From: Nymphaea colorata
Taxonomy: Eukaryota > Streptophyta > Magnoliopsida > Nymphaeales > Nymphaeaceae
DNA length: 64,000 bases
NCBI RefSeq assembly: GCF_008831285.2
Contig: NC_045139.1
Coordinates: forward strand, 23,230,412 to 23,294,411
Direction of reading: 5' to 3'
Below are positions 1 through 10,814 of the stretch, in pieces. The notes beneath the pieces are model-generated. The model did no database searches. It saw only the letters and a list, made by a program, of their open reading frames with translations, and was not told where the DNA came from. Position numbers and translations under genes: made by a program. Within the stretch, counting starts at the first letter, position 1; each line of letters opens with the position of its first letter.

Positions 1-229
1 CTATTTTATGAATTTCAAAATATACCTGCTTTTGATACGCATAGATGTCACATACATTGTTATATTATGTGAATAGCATAGTGCCGGTTAAGAACTCAAT
101 TATTACAACCATTGTTTGAGACAACACGTTCTCAAGGCATTGTACTTTTATATGATACGGATGGATAACTTGAGTCATGTATTGCTGCAATTGACGACAT
201 TAAAAAGTTGGTTGACGATATAGAAGTCA

Positions 230-863
230 AATAGAAAATAATTGCACAAGCAAGAGAAAAGTGATGGTTGAAAACTTGATGATAGAAAAAATAAAGTTAA
301 GGGTAGAGAAGGTGAGGAGGGAAATGTGGATAACATGAGAGAAGAAGGAAAGAAAGGTGAAGCCGAAAACAATTCAGTACATGGAATGAAACTTAGGGAA
401 AATGAAGTGAAGATGGAAGAAGTTAGAGCATAAAATTGAAGGGGAGATGAAAGAGACGTAGGGAATGTGAGAAGAAAGGGAAAAAAAGAAAAAGAATAAC
501 TTGAGAACAGAAATGAGAAATGAGAAACCCGAGATGGGAGAATAAGAGAAGGTGAAACTCAAGAGGAGAACATAGCAAGCTAAAAGGAGGAAAAAATTTA
601 GGAATGAATTTGAAAAAAAAAACAATAAGCTAATGGTTGTATAGAGAGAATAAAAGAGATACATGAACGAGGGAGAGAAAAGAAGTTGAGAAGAGAAAAA
701 ATAAGGTGGCAGAACTAAAGTGGAGAGAAGAACAACTTGAGATGAAGAAAAAAAGGGGTTGAAGTCAAGAGGAGAGAAGAGAAAACTCAAAGAGAACTAG
801 AGATGATGAAACTCAAGATCGAAGACAAAGTCTCAAAGAGAGAAAAAAGTGATTGAAGTTAGA
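230..863. repeat. Purine-rich (GA-rich) tract, no gene seen
   Basis: For more than 600 bases the + strand is almost all A and G, in irregular GAGAAG/GAAAG-like runs rather than one clean repeat. Long open frames on the minus strand here (Phe/Ser/Leu-rich) are the complement of this composition and are not credible proteins. On the + strand, short stretches near 785-890 read as a charged, coiled-coil-like peptide (Lys/Glu/Arg with regularly spaced Leu and Met) broken by stops. The tract may be a decayed coding region or plain low-complexity DNA. Bases 1-229 show nothing recognisable. Confidence 0.5.
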
Positions 864-2040
864 GATGAATGACATGAAGGCTGAACTCGCAAGAATTGAA
901 TGTGACAATGATGTATGATTTTTGGGTCAATATCTGCTCTTTTTTTTTATTATCTAAGATGGCGAGGATGATTCCTTTATGTTCTTATTCTAGAAATTGA
1001 AAGACATTCTTCTAAATCTAAAGATTCGATAGCATTGATGCGAAATAAAACCTAATGCTTGTATGGTACTATAAGTTATATTATTTGCACAACACGAGCA
1101 CTCAAGCTTATGAGTTGAATTGATCATTTTTGAACTATTTCAAAATTCAAAGTAAAAACTTGATCTTTTCAGGCTTCCTAAGCATAGGAGGAACTAACCA
1201 CTCCCCCTTTGGTTTGGAAAATGTTTGTCCATTTCATTACCAAATTGCTAGTCCTTCCATGAAATAGATAAAACCCCTTAAACTTAGTCCAACCATGTTG
1301 AGCGTGATGAATTATCCATCATTTCCTTTTGTCTTCGACCATTTGAGACAAGTAATTAAACTTGACTCATTATTCCATTTTAATTGCATAACCCGGGTAT
1401 TTCTTTTCAAAAGCACTAGGTGATATTTTTCAAAATTTCTATCGAAGCTGCATACTTGTATGTCCTTGGCTTCACCTAATCTTGTTTTTGTGAGTTGTAT
1501 AAATTTCATCTATTTTATCTTTATTTTTAGTTTCATTCTAGCTGTACTTAATATCTTTTATGTAGTAGCTGATCTGAATTCTTAAGTGTTTTAATACTTC
1601 TTTAGAAATGGTTTATTCTCCTTTCCATTTTCCTCACCTTACTAATTTCTGGCTCCACCCATATTGTCTCCATGCATTTTTATGTCATCAATCTAGGGCG
1701 AATTTTTTTTTATTCCTCTAGCACTTGGACGGTCCCTTTATTTTAATTTATTTTAATTTACATGTGACTGGACATGATCTTAAATTGTCCGCTGGTTGTC
1801 TTATTTTCAAGAGACCTCTACTTGGTGGAGGCTTGGTTTCTAGTTTTGCATTTGAGAGTGACTACATAAATTGGTGAATGGTTCCAACTTGGTGTATTCT
1901 ACATCTCAAAAGCCATATGGTGTTTTGGTGTGATTATGTAAGGGCTACAGCTCAAATGTATTATCTCTATAATTGCTGCCATTGTAGCTCAAACTAGGGG
2001 TTGAGCGAGAAATTTTTTATGAGGGGGTAAATTATACTTT
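864..2040 (+). repeat. Diverged copy A of a SufS-containing segment
   Basis: This stretch matches 13864-15240 in the same orientation, almost exactly 13,000 bases away, starting at the shared GATGAATGACATGAAGGC. Copy A has lost many short blocks that copy B keeps, so it is the more decayed of the two. Most of it is AT-rich and non-coding, and may be former intron sequence in front of the SufS exon fossil at 1873-1959. It ends in a fragment of a dispersed repeat (about 1990-2040) that also occurs at 15170-15330 and, inverted, at 38640-38900. Confidence 0.7.
1873..1959 (+). pseudogene. Cysteine desulfurase (SufS/NFS2) exon fossil, copy A
   Basis: A badly decayed version of the exon piece at 14939-15078. 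Reading VNGSNLV and then SQKP, it lacks the stretch coding for the LDNAAT motif because of a short deletion, and the frame is then lost. In intact SufS/NFS2, a pyridoxal-phosphate enzyme that releases sulfur from cysteine for iron-sulfur cluster assembly in plastids, this is the N-terminal part of the mature protein. It has no coding capacity. I identify it through its better preserved sister copy. Confidence 0.65.
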
Positions 2041-2084
2041 CAAAAATTTAACAGGATCTAGTTTTGGCAATATTATATGAATTA

Positions 2085-2245
2085 CCAGTTTGCGAGTCGA
2101 GTCGAGTATAAATGAATCGAAACATGAACTCGACTGGTTTATCATTTCGAGTATCTTTGTAAGCTCGAACTTACTCGTTTCAAGCGAGTTCGAGTCAAGT
2201 CAGAGTTGGCTCGACTAGTTGGCTCGACTAGTTGTGCAGCCCTAC
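2085..2245. repeat. CGAGT/CTCGA-rich dispersed repeat
   Basis: A short region made of alternating CGAGT and ACTCG motifs in both orientations, ending in a direct repeat (GTTGGCTCGACTA twice at about 2207-2232). Such CTCGA-rich modules are common at the ends of small non-autonomous plant transposons. No terminal repeats or target duplication could be fixed here. Confidence 0.4.
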
Positions 2246-2420
2246 AAACATGTAATAACCCTTCATGTTTCTATTATATTATATTCCTTTTGCAGATAAC
2301 AGATATCTAAAAACAACGCTCTGAACTTAAGAAAAAACTTCAAAAGATGGATTTACGAGTCAGCAAAACATGGACTCCATTCTTATAAATTAAGCAAAAC
2401 AAGAAGAATGCATGGTAGAA

Positions 2421-2519
2421 GTCAGACAATGCTTTCCAGGCATATGCACTTCCATCAAAACAGTTCTCAGAGCCCAGTGCATTTCATCATTCAACCATCC
2501 CAAAGGGACACAATATGTG

Positions 2520-2558
<39 letters not shown>

Positions 2559-3461
2559 TAAGACAAAAAACCTTGACATAGGATGTCGCACCACTCAAAT
2601 AAAGAAGCTATCTTACAATATCTTTTCTGGGAACTTCTCTCAAAAAAAGCATTGACTTAGAAAATCAATTTCCCAAATGACAAGAGTTGCTGACATTGTT
2701 GATCTATGGCTTATTTAACGTTAAGAATGGGAGAGGCACAACGACACTTTGGGTAAGGAAAAAAAGGATAGCAACAACAAAAGTATGCAGATATACATGA
2801 CTTCATAGAACATATCCGCACATAGAAAGAAGGTCAGCAACCTCGCCTAACAAAGAGAAACGATATAGCTCATATAAGTCAGACAATGCTTTCTAGGCAA
2901 ATGCATTTCCATCAACAAAAACTGCTCTGAGCCCAGTGCATTTCATCATCCAACCCCAGGAGTCATGTTCTCAAGATTCACAAACAACATAAACACAGAG
3001 GCCACACAGGCATAAAGATAGAGTGATAGAGAGAAGAAATTGACAAAGGGTGTATAAGGAACTTTAGAAAAAAAAAAAAAAGGACAAAAACCACATATCT
3101 AAAAGCGAAGATTACTTGATCTAGTAGGTCCTCAGTGAGAGACTGCTTATAATTTTCATCAATGATAAATCAGGTCTCAAAGAACATGCCATCATCGAAC
3201 CTTAAAATAATTGTGAAACGAAAAGAAGGAATAAAAGTATAAAACACAAATAAAATTAAGAAAAAGTTAAGAGAGGTAGTTCATGATAGAAAAATATTTT
3301 CAGTTGAATGTCGCAGTACGTTATTCACTATACCTTTGGCAAAGAAGGCAGAGTGACTCAACAAATACCTGCCATTGGATATCAGCCCTTTCACCCAAAG
3401 CATAGGATGGGTTACTCTAAAACCATCAAAATGTGGCACAAAAGACCCATTAAAGGGCTTA

Positions 3462-3502
<41 letters not shown>

Positions 3503-5640
3503 GAGAGAAGAAGAAAGCGAGAGAAAGAGGGACACAGAGGCCACCAACCAAAAAACCAACAAAAAATAGCCCAAAGGCCAGTGCATCAACTCAACCCCAA
3601 ACTCAATAGCTATCGACAACATAATAAGCAAATGAGGAATTGAAAAGAATGAAGCCAATGTACACAAGATTCACCTGACCGACAATAAAATATCTTAAAA
3701 ATCTTCCAACCATATATCTTTTAGGAGATAAGTGCCAGTTCTAATTTGTCCTCAGAAAAATGCTTGGGATGTTCATAAAATGAAAATCAGGCCACAAAGA
3801 TTACTTGCCATCAGCAGACCATCAACACCCTCCAACCACCCAAAAAAACACACATTAGGAAGAATTTTCTTTTGCATTGTATGCAGTAAATTATTCACTA
3901 TACCCATGACAAACAAAGCAGAGTGACTCCACAACATCTGGAACTGAGATTGGTAACCTGAAAAGCCAAACCACCAGAAAATGGTGGAACAGGTCACTGA
4001 ATAGCTTTTAGAGAGAGAGAGATCAAGGGACCAACCGGTGGATAGGTACGCCAATGGCTACAACACTCTACTAGCCACTGCCAATTACCGGTTAGACAGA
4101 GACAGGGAGATGGAGCAGGGTTAGCTCCTATAAGTCAGACAATGCTTTCAAGGCAAATGCATTTCCATCAACAAAAAAATGCTGAGAGCCCAGTGCATTT
4201 CATCATCCAACACCACAACAAACTAGATGCATTCACAATTAAAAAAAACACACACAGAAAGAGGACACATTGACAAACGTGCAGGCATGTAGATGCAGTG
4301 ATAGAAAGAGAAGGCATGGAAGAGATGTTAACAACTTTAAAAAAAATGAAAACAGTTCCATAAAAGTGAAGTCGTGAAGATTATGTGGTTTACTTGGTCC
4401 TCAGTGAGACTGCTTATAATTTTAATCAATGATAATCAGGTCTCAAAGATTACATGCCATCATCGAACCTTGAAATAACTGTTAAGCAAAAGAGAGTATA
4501 AGGCCAACATAAAATTAAGCAAAGGAAAAGAGAGAGAGAGAGAGAGGGTTTTCAAAGACTTTTGATGGAAAAAAGAATGTTATGATTATTCTGTTGAATG
4601 TTGCAGTACGTTATTCACTATACCTTTGACAAACAAGGCAGAGTGACTCAACAAATACCTGCCAATGGATCTCAGCCCTTGCACCCAAAGTTCAAGATGG
4701 GTTACTCGAAACCATCATAATGTGGCACAAGAGACCCATCGATTGGCTTATAAAAAAGAGAGAGAAGGATAGCGGGCCACCAGCCAAAAAACAAACAAAA
4801 AGTTACCCACAGCTCAATGAATCAACTTGACCCTAAACTCTTCTTAGTTCTCTCTAGCTCTACCAGTTCTCGAACCTTGGACCTATCATAATACCATCAT
4901 CAGGTTGTACCACAAGGCCAGGTAAGAAACATAACAAGTGAAGGAGCAACTCAAAACAAATGAAGCCTATTTACGCAGGATCCTGAAGGACACTAAAAGA
5001 GCTTAAAAGTTAAAAAGCTTTGAAACATGTATCTTGGAGGAAATAAGTGCTGGTTTTAATTGGTCCTCAGAATGATCGCTTGTAATATTCATCTAGAGAA
5101 AATCAGGTCTCAAAGATTATTAGCCAACATCGGACACTCAACACCCTCAGACCACCCAAAAATATACACACATACATTTGTAAGATTATTCACAATGCCC
5201 ATGATAAACAACGTAGAGTGACCCAATGAAAACCTGCATTTGTATCTATTCCCTTATAAGGGATATTGACATTAAAAACCATCAGAAAATGTGGAAGAAA
5301 CCATTAAAGAGCTTTTAAAAAGAGGGTGGCTCTGGTACATCCAACAGCTCCATCCACCGGACAGCACCAATTGCGGGGGAGGGGGAGAGACAGAGAGAGA
5401 GAAAAAGAGAGGACTGGGCTAGTTTCTGTAAGTCAGACAATGCTTTCTAGGCAAACACATTTTCATCAACAAAAACTGTTCAGCGCCCAGTGCATTTCAT
5501 CATCCAACCCCATGACCCAACGCTCTAGCTGCAGAATTCACACACAAAGGCCACATGGACAGACGTGATAGGCATATATACAGAGGATAGAGAAAGGGTA
5601 TAAACAAAGGATATCATCAACGACTTTTCCAGAAAGCAAC
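2421..5640. repeat. Tandem array of ~640-bp units (~1.28-kb dimers), outer copy
   Basis: Landmarks recur with alternating spacing. The CAGGTCTCAAAG-like motif is at about 3172, 3788, 4436 and 5101. GCAGAGTGACTC-like motifs are at about 3349, 3919, 4641 and 5215. The CAGACAATGC...CCCAGTGCATTTCATCAT block is at about 2421, 2880, 4135 and 5435. Half-units are about 570-720 bp apart and full units about 1255-1300 bp, so two diverged monomers alternate. (GA)n and (AT)n runs sit inside. Open frames here recur because the DNA recurs; none looks like a protein. The same array is at 25025-27700, and a shortened inverted version lies at 34755-36070. Confidence 0.75.
2522..2556. repeat. (AT)n microsatellite
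   Basis: About 17 uninterrupted AT dinucleotides just outside the left edge of the duplicated segment that starts near 2631. Confidence 0.9.
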
Positions 5641-5756
5641 TAAAACAATAACTACATAGCAAAAAGCAAAGATTACTTGATTCAGTTATGATCTAGATGA
5701 TAACACCAGTTGAAAATAGAATAAAACAAAAATTCCATGTTTCATTTTTCTGTTGT

Positions 5757-5965
5757 GTTTGGTAGCCTGGAATTTTCATCCAACAATTAAAATTCAGCTG
5801 TTTGATGAAACAAGCATTGAAATTCTAGAATTTTTTGTTACTGCTTGATCCCACAACTTCTCATCTATGTCACCTGAGGGAACGGTGTGGTTGCAGGTGC
5901 CGGTGTGGGATGAGGCAAATCCCAAAAAAATTTCGGTGTGCAGCTATAATACTCTATAGATAATA
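5757..5965. repeat. Small dispersed repeat, MITE-like, copy 1
   Basis: It begins with GTTTGGTAGCCTGGAATTTT, a kind of sequence often seen at ends of small plant transposons, and ends in a G-rich module (GGTGTGGTTGCAGGTGCCGG). The paralogue is at 27855-28050 in the left arm. The G-rich module resembles the GTACGG-rich element at 58650-59215 and the fragment at 60233-60305. No clear terminal inverted repeats or target duplication were found. Confidence 0.35.
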
Positions 5966-7059
5966 CTCAAAAACATTATCCAGTAATAAGTAATATGACT
6001 AGGGCTCTTCAAATGGTATCAGGCATGAGAGGCGGATCTGGCTATGGAACTTTTGGGGGAATGGATATAGATTAGCTGCACATGTAGGAAACTAATATAT
6101 AATTCAAAAACATCTTACATGACAATAATGAAAAAGTGAAAAATAGCAGAACAGCATGCACAAATTGAGGCAAATCAGTAGAAAATAAGCCAACACATGA
6201 AGAAAACGAAATAAACAAGATGTCAAGCATGAATACATTAGGAAGAAACAAAAAAACAAAAGATTTGTAAACTCACGTTGTTGTCACCGATTCACAAGTT
6301 CACAAAATCAATTATGCTGTCACCGATTCGATGCTCACAGTAAGTCGCCAGAGGATGAAGGGGGGAGGGCAGCCGGAAAAATCAGATTCTCGCCTGAGGA
6401 GTCGTCGGAAGTCAGTTAAGGAGGTCGAGGGAGGTGGGCGGCGCTCCAAGCGCACACGTGAACGGGTTAAACCCTAAACGCGTGAGCTTCAAACTTAAAC
6501 GTTCAAGTTAAAAAAAAAAAAGAACAAAGTTGTCACCGGCGCACGTGCGGACAAAACTCACCCGAGTCGGTGCCCGTAAAAACAGAACAACTCAAATCTA
6601 AACCAATTATTTATCAATACTCTAATAGTTCTTTATGATTTTTTTGATGCATGAAAATCATGGCAAAATGCAGGTACAAAAAAAAACATCAGTATCTTCA
6701 AAAGCATTCTTCAAGACATGATCTCTTTCAACTACAATTACGCACCCAACAACTGTATAACAAAAAGTACAAAATCACATGAATGAAGAGGAAACAGAGA
6801 CTACAACAGCGATCCCAACAAAGCAAATTTTCTTCATAAAACTACATACAAATCAAACCAAATACCCGAAGAAAATAGACATAAATCGAGATAGAAAGAT
6901 GGGGGAAAAGAAGAATAAGAATAAGACATTATATCCGCAGATAGGATACATACATAAAATTGAACATTCAAAAGCATATCATTTTAAAAAAAAAAAAAAC
7001 AAAGACAGGAAAATGCAGCAGAAAAATAAATAAAAGGCAAAACAAAAAGAAAATATCAA

Positions 7060-7560
7060 GATAGAAATCCACACATGAAGTGGCTGATCGACGCAGGAGA
7101 GAATGTCGTGAGAATGCTAAGGGAGGAAGAGTCAGCCCTCTTATTCATCCAACAGCGCGCTACAGCTGCCTGTAGGATGAAGAACGGTGATGAAAGCCAT
7201 CCATTCCCTCCTCCCCTTTTTCCTATGTGCAGGCTGCCCGAGAGAAAAGGCAGATGGAGGCGATGGGGCAGAGAGAAAAGAGAAATGGAGGTTATCGCCG
7301 TGTAACCGATAGGGGGAAAGAAAAAAAATGAAGGACCAATGGCGTCGCTGTAGGGGAGAGCGGAGGAAGCAGCGGTGGACAGCTGAAGACGTCACTATGG
7401 AGGAGAGTGAAGCTTCCAGCATAAGAGAAGGAAGCAACTGAGGGTTTTCAGAAGAGGAACGTCACAGCGGCGGGCAACAAGAGAAAGATAGAAGCTTTAG
7501 AGATCTTATTATGCACGCATTATGCCCTCGCGGACGAGGGTGGCAAATGGGCCGGACTCG
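7060..7560 (-). other. GC-richer conserved block (5'-UTR/promoter-like), copy L1
   Basis: This block is GC-richer than its surroundings and conserved in all three segmental copies (here, 28190-28580, and inverted at 32400-32930). On the minus strand it has the look of a plant 5' leader: CT-rich stretches, short discontinuous open frames and a possible splice donor. An open frame of about 98 codons (starting Met-Leu-Pro-Ser-Leu) recurs in all copies with frame changes, which argues against a conserved protein. Function unknown. Confidence 0.4.
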
Positions 7561-7819
7561 GGCTGCAGGCCCGGACCAACTTTCCAGTCGAGCCTCGTAG
7601 GCCCCGTTTCTAAATATATGTTTTCGGTCGGTGGGAGGGCGTGTTATACGCACGTAATTGTACAACCAGCTGAATTCTATTACCAATATGTATGTTTACT
7701 TTAATACTAAACATTATACATTAATAAATTATCATATATCTGTCATTATTTCATAGTTTTGTCATATCACATCTTGTCATTATCTCATATTTTTATCATT
7801 AGCATACCTTCGTTGTTAT

Positions 7820-8045
7820 TGTTGAAAGTAGAAAGTTTTGCTTTAAGTGTGGTAGTTATTTGAATATTTAAAATTTAGGGTTCTCTTTTGTTCTTTTAAT
7901 AATTTAGTTGTCCTTTTGTAAATGATACAACCGTGCCCTAATCTCTCTTTTAGTAGAGATTAGAGCACGATAAGGGATGAATCTTTCACCGCCTCTCTCT
8001 CTCTCTCGTTCTCCCCTTCCTCATTACGTAACATGGTATCAGAGC
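7820..8045 (+). mobile_element. Lone 5' LTR with primer-binding site (Copia-type fossil)
   Basis: A 214-bp LTR-like unit (7820-8033) starts TGTTGAAAG and ends ACGTAACA. It is followed at once by TGGTATCAGAGC (8034-8045), complementary to the 3' end of plant initiator Met-tRNA, the usual primer site. Its left edge falls exactly where homology with the right arm (32160-32290, inverted) stops, so it is an insertion. No internal region of this element is seen; Ty3-type sequence follows. A broken fossil. Confidence 0.65.
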
Positions 8046-8099
8046 CTCGACTAAAACTGCTGGCGTGACCGACTCGTCTCAAGCTGCTGGCTAAGGGAT

Positions 8100-10557
8100 G
8101 TGGCTATGTGTTTGGGAGTTGTCCCGCCTTCGCCACTGGTCTCGTCTGTTCGGAGCGCAGGCGGTGCAAGGTCCCAGGGTACTGTTGTGTGACGTGCTTG
8201 GAGCGTGGACTCCCGCCTTCCCAACCTGGGTGTCCTAGGGAGGGCTGAGTATCTCTCCGTGGAATTCACACATCCATGGATGAGTGCTCTACTGCTACAG
8301 CGAATGGATGGATCCATACTGTTCTGGGTCACCACGGGGGTTGTCACTCGGCTGTAGGCCGCCCGCGGTGTGCACGTGTCTGTGTTTGCACCCACAGGAA
8401 CTGTCAATTCACTGATATTGATGAAAATGAAATGTATGTAAATGAAATGTACGGGATTGATGTGCATGTGATTGTTGTGCTTATGAATGCAAGTAACATG
8501 TTTAAACATGCCTTGCATGTGATCTGAGATTGTGTGACTGTGGCCATTGAGTGGCCTTTGCAAGTCGTGCCCTGACACGACATGATGATAGATTGTTCTG
8601 ATGTTTGCTCGTATAATTGAGCCCTACCTAAGAGGGTTTGGACTTTTCCTGGCCTGTTGCCATACTGTGAAGGCTAAGCCTTCAGTTGTTTCCTCTTTCA
8701 GGTTTTGGCGGACCCGGGGCAGCAGGTTGAGCAGATGGCTTCACTCACGTCCTACTGGGGAGGTTTTGGGTCAATTGTAGCGCCGGCGCGTCTTGTTTTG
8801 TTTTTATTGATGCCTTATTTTTGTTAGGCATCAATGTTGTGAGTTGGGCATTTTTGTCATTGTACAGATGAACTGAAATTCTTATTTAATGAAAAGTTTG
8901 CCCATTGTTTTGCATTGCTTGGCTCATCTCTTTTGAAATTGTTGTGTAGTCGCACCTCGATGCTTGATGTTTAAAAAAAAAATGTTTGAGTGTCAAAAGG
9001 TCGGGGTGTGACAGTTTTGGTATCAGAGCTATGGCAAACCCCACTATGGATGTGAGTTAAAGCCTATCTGTGAAGCCGTGTTGCCCAGGTACGCATTTAT
9101 TTTATTAGATTGTTATTGTAGTTTTGATTTTTCACGTATAAGTACATAATGTGATCTATGTTTTGAACTTCGTGCTAATGCACGTTGTGATTTGATTGGT
9201 GAGATTAGTCATAGACTGGATTTGAGAATAAGGTTCTTGTTTGTACAGATGGAATATCATCGTAAGGGTAAGAAGCGAGTTGGGCCATCCACAGAGGCAC
9301 AAAGAGAGCCAAGTCCAACCCATTTCGATGCGCATACCCCACGTGATGACAGTACGTCAAAGCACCAGTATGCCCAACTGGGTGGGGGTGCTCAAAACCT
9401 ACCAAGGCAGACTCCACCAGTAGATCAACAGACCATTTTGCTGACCACGTTGCAAACACTGACCTCCCTTGTACAGTCCATGGTCAGTAATCAGAGGAGT
9501 AATGCATCTCTTTCAGGAGACACCACTGCGCCACTTCAGGAGAAGGCATCAGCGGTGTCATTTCAACAGTTCATGGCGATGCAGCCGCCTATCTTTATAG
9601 GAGGGTGCAGTCACGATAAGGCAAAGCAATGGATTGAGGAAGTTGAACGCATCTTTGTGCTTCTGAAAATGCCAGAGGAAGACAAAGTGAACTATGGCAC
9701 TTAGCTGCTAAAAGGTGATGCCATGGACTGGTGGCAATCAATTCGTGAGATCCAGTATGCCGGCCAATTGTCAATCTCCTGGAAACAGTTTAGAGATTCC
9801 TTTTTCCACACTACTTTCCAGTGCATGCTAGGGACAAGAAATTGCAAGAGTTTCTTGATCTGCAGCAAAATCAAATGAGCTTGGAGGAATATATTACAAG
9901 ATATCGACACTTGGAGGTGTATTGCCCACACCTCTATACTACAGATGGGGCCAAAGCAGGCAAGTTTGTGCGCGGTCTGCGGGATGGACTGCGAAGCAAA
10001 GTTTTGACGAGCAGACCTCGTGACTTGGACAAGCCGGTCACCATGGCAAGATGCATAGAAGAAATTGGGTAAGGACACAGAAGGACCACCATAAGAAGGC
10101 AGGCCAGCACTCACACACCCGCAGGTCAAACGCCAACACTCTGCAGACAGGACAAGGCCTTATGAGAGGCGGGATGACCGAACTTTCAAACGGAACCAGC
10201 CAACCCGCAGTGAGAACACATAGGGGTCAGTGGCCATTCCGACTTCTCAGAGGTGCCCTACTTGTTCTAGTGTGCACCCCGGGAAGCCGTGCTATCGGGA
10301 GATTGGAGCTTGCTTACACTATGGAAGGATGGGGCACTTCATCAAAGACTGCCCCTTAAATAAAGAAAGAGAGTTGAAGAAGCCTGAGGCCGGTCCTTCT
10401 AGCACACGACAGACGACTGGACGTGTCTATGCTACTACTGTGGAGGAACTTTAGGCACACAACCTTGTTGAAGGTACTTTACTTGTTGGTTCTCATATTG
10501 CTAGAGTATTGTTTGATGCAGGGGCGACTCATTCTTTTATATCTAGTCGATTTGCTA
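8100..10557 (+). mobile_element. Ty3/gypsy (Del/Tekay-like) retrotransposon, 5' fragment
   Basis: It has an LTR-like stretch (left edge uncertain, about 8100; right edge about 9013, ending GTGTGACA) and a primer-binding site TGGTATCAGAGC at 9018-9029. A Gag-like region follows at about 9249-10450: retrotransposon Gag core features, then a Cys/His knuckle-like motif (CLHYGRMGHFIKDC). The start of an aspartic protease (DAGATHSFIS) comes last. The fragment stops inside the protease region, where host duplicate sequence resumes. This combination is typical of Del/Tekay chromoviruses. It is broken, with several breaks; no pol, 3' LTR or target duplication is present, so age cannot be estimated from LTRs. 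Confidence 0.8.
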
Positions 10558-10589
10558 GATATGAGATAATTATAAAAGCATGAAAGCAT

Positions 10590-10814
10590 AAACATAGAGA
10601 TGCTAGGGCTTTTTAAACGATGTACAACGTTAATAGGAGACAAGTGATGATGGAACATATTCATAGAAATTTTGAGTTGGACATGCCTGAATTGGACAAA
10701 CATTTGTGGAGTTGGAAGTACCTCTAGAAGATTCCACATTATCATTAGGACGGGGTCCACAAAATCGTGTGACCTCGAGCGGTTGGCACTTGAACGTAAT
10801 GGATTCCTTGTAGC
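10590..10814 (-). pseudogene. LRR receptor-like kinase (subfamily VIII-1) exon fossil, copy L1
   Basis: Read on the minus strand after a clean acceptor (CAG then GCTACAAGG at 10814), this exon codes for GYKES...TRFCGPRPND...NSTN and then VCPIQACPTQNFYEYVPSS, ending with INVVHRLKSPSIS. The block CPIQACP-NFYEYVP-S-V-CFC-AP-RIGYRLKSPSFS is a hallmark of the ectodomain juxtamembrane region of plant LRR-VIII-1 receptor kinases (At1g06840/At5g01950 type). The match stops abruptly and no LRR, transmembrane or kinase exon was found nearby. It is an isolated exon carried by the segmental duplication. The better preserved part of the motif is here; the right-arm copy (31798-32010) lacks 11 codons. Confidence 0.75.

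Noticed and set aside
374-790. 138-codon minus-strand frame rich in Phe, Ser and Leu
   Set aside because: It is the complement of a purine-rich tract with no start context, domain or conserved copy.
3281-3667. 128- and 111-codon frames recurring at 25427-25842 and 35009-35366
   Set aside because: They recur because the ~640-bp repeat recurs. Frames shift between copies, include (GA)n runs, and show no protein-like conservation.
8034-8045. tRNA gene suggested by TGGTATCAGAGC (also at 9018 and 54418)
   Set aside because: Only the 12-base primer-binding complement is present, directly after LTR ends; no tRNA cloverleaf.
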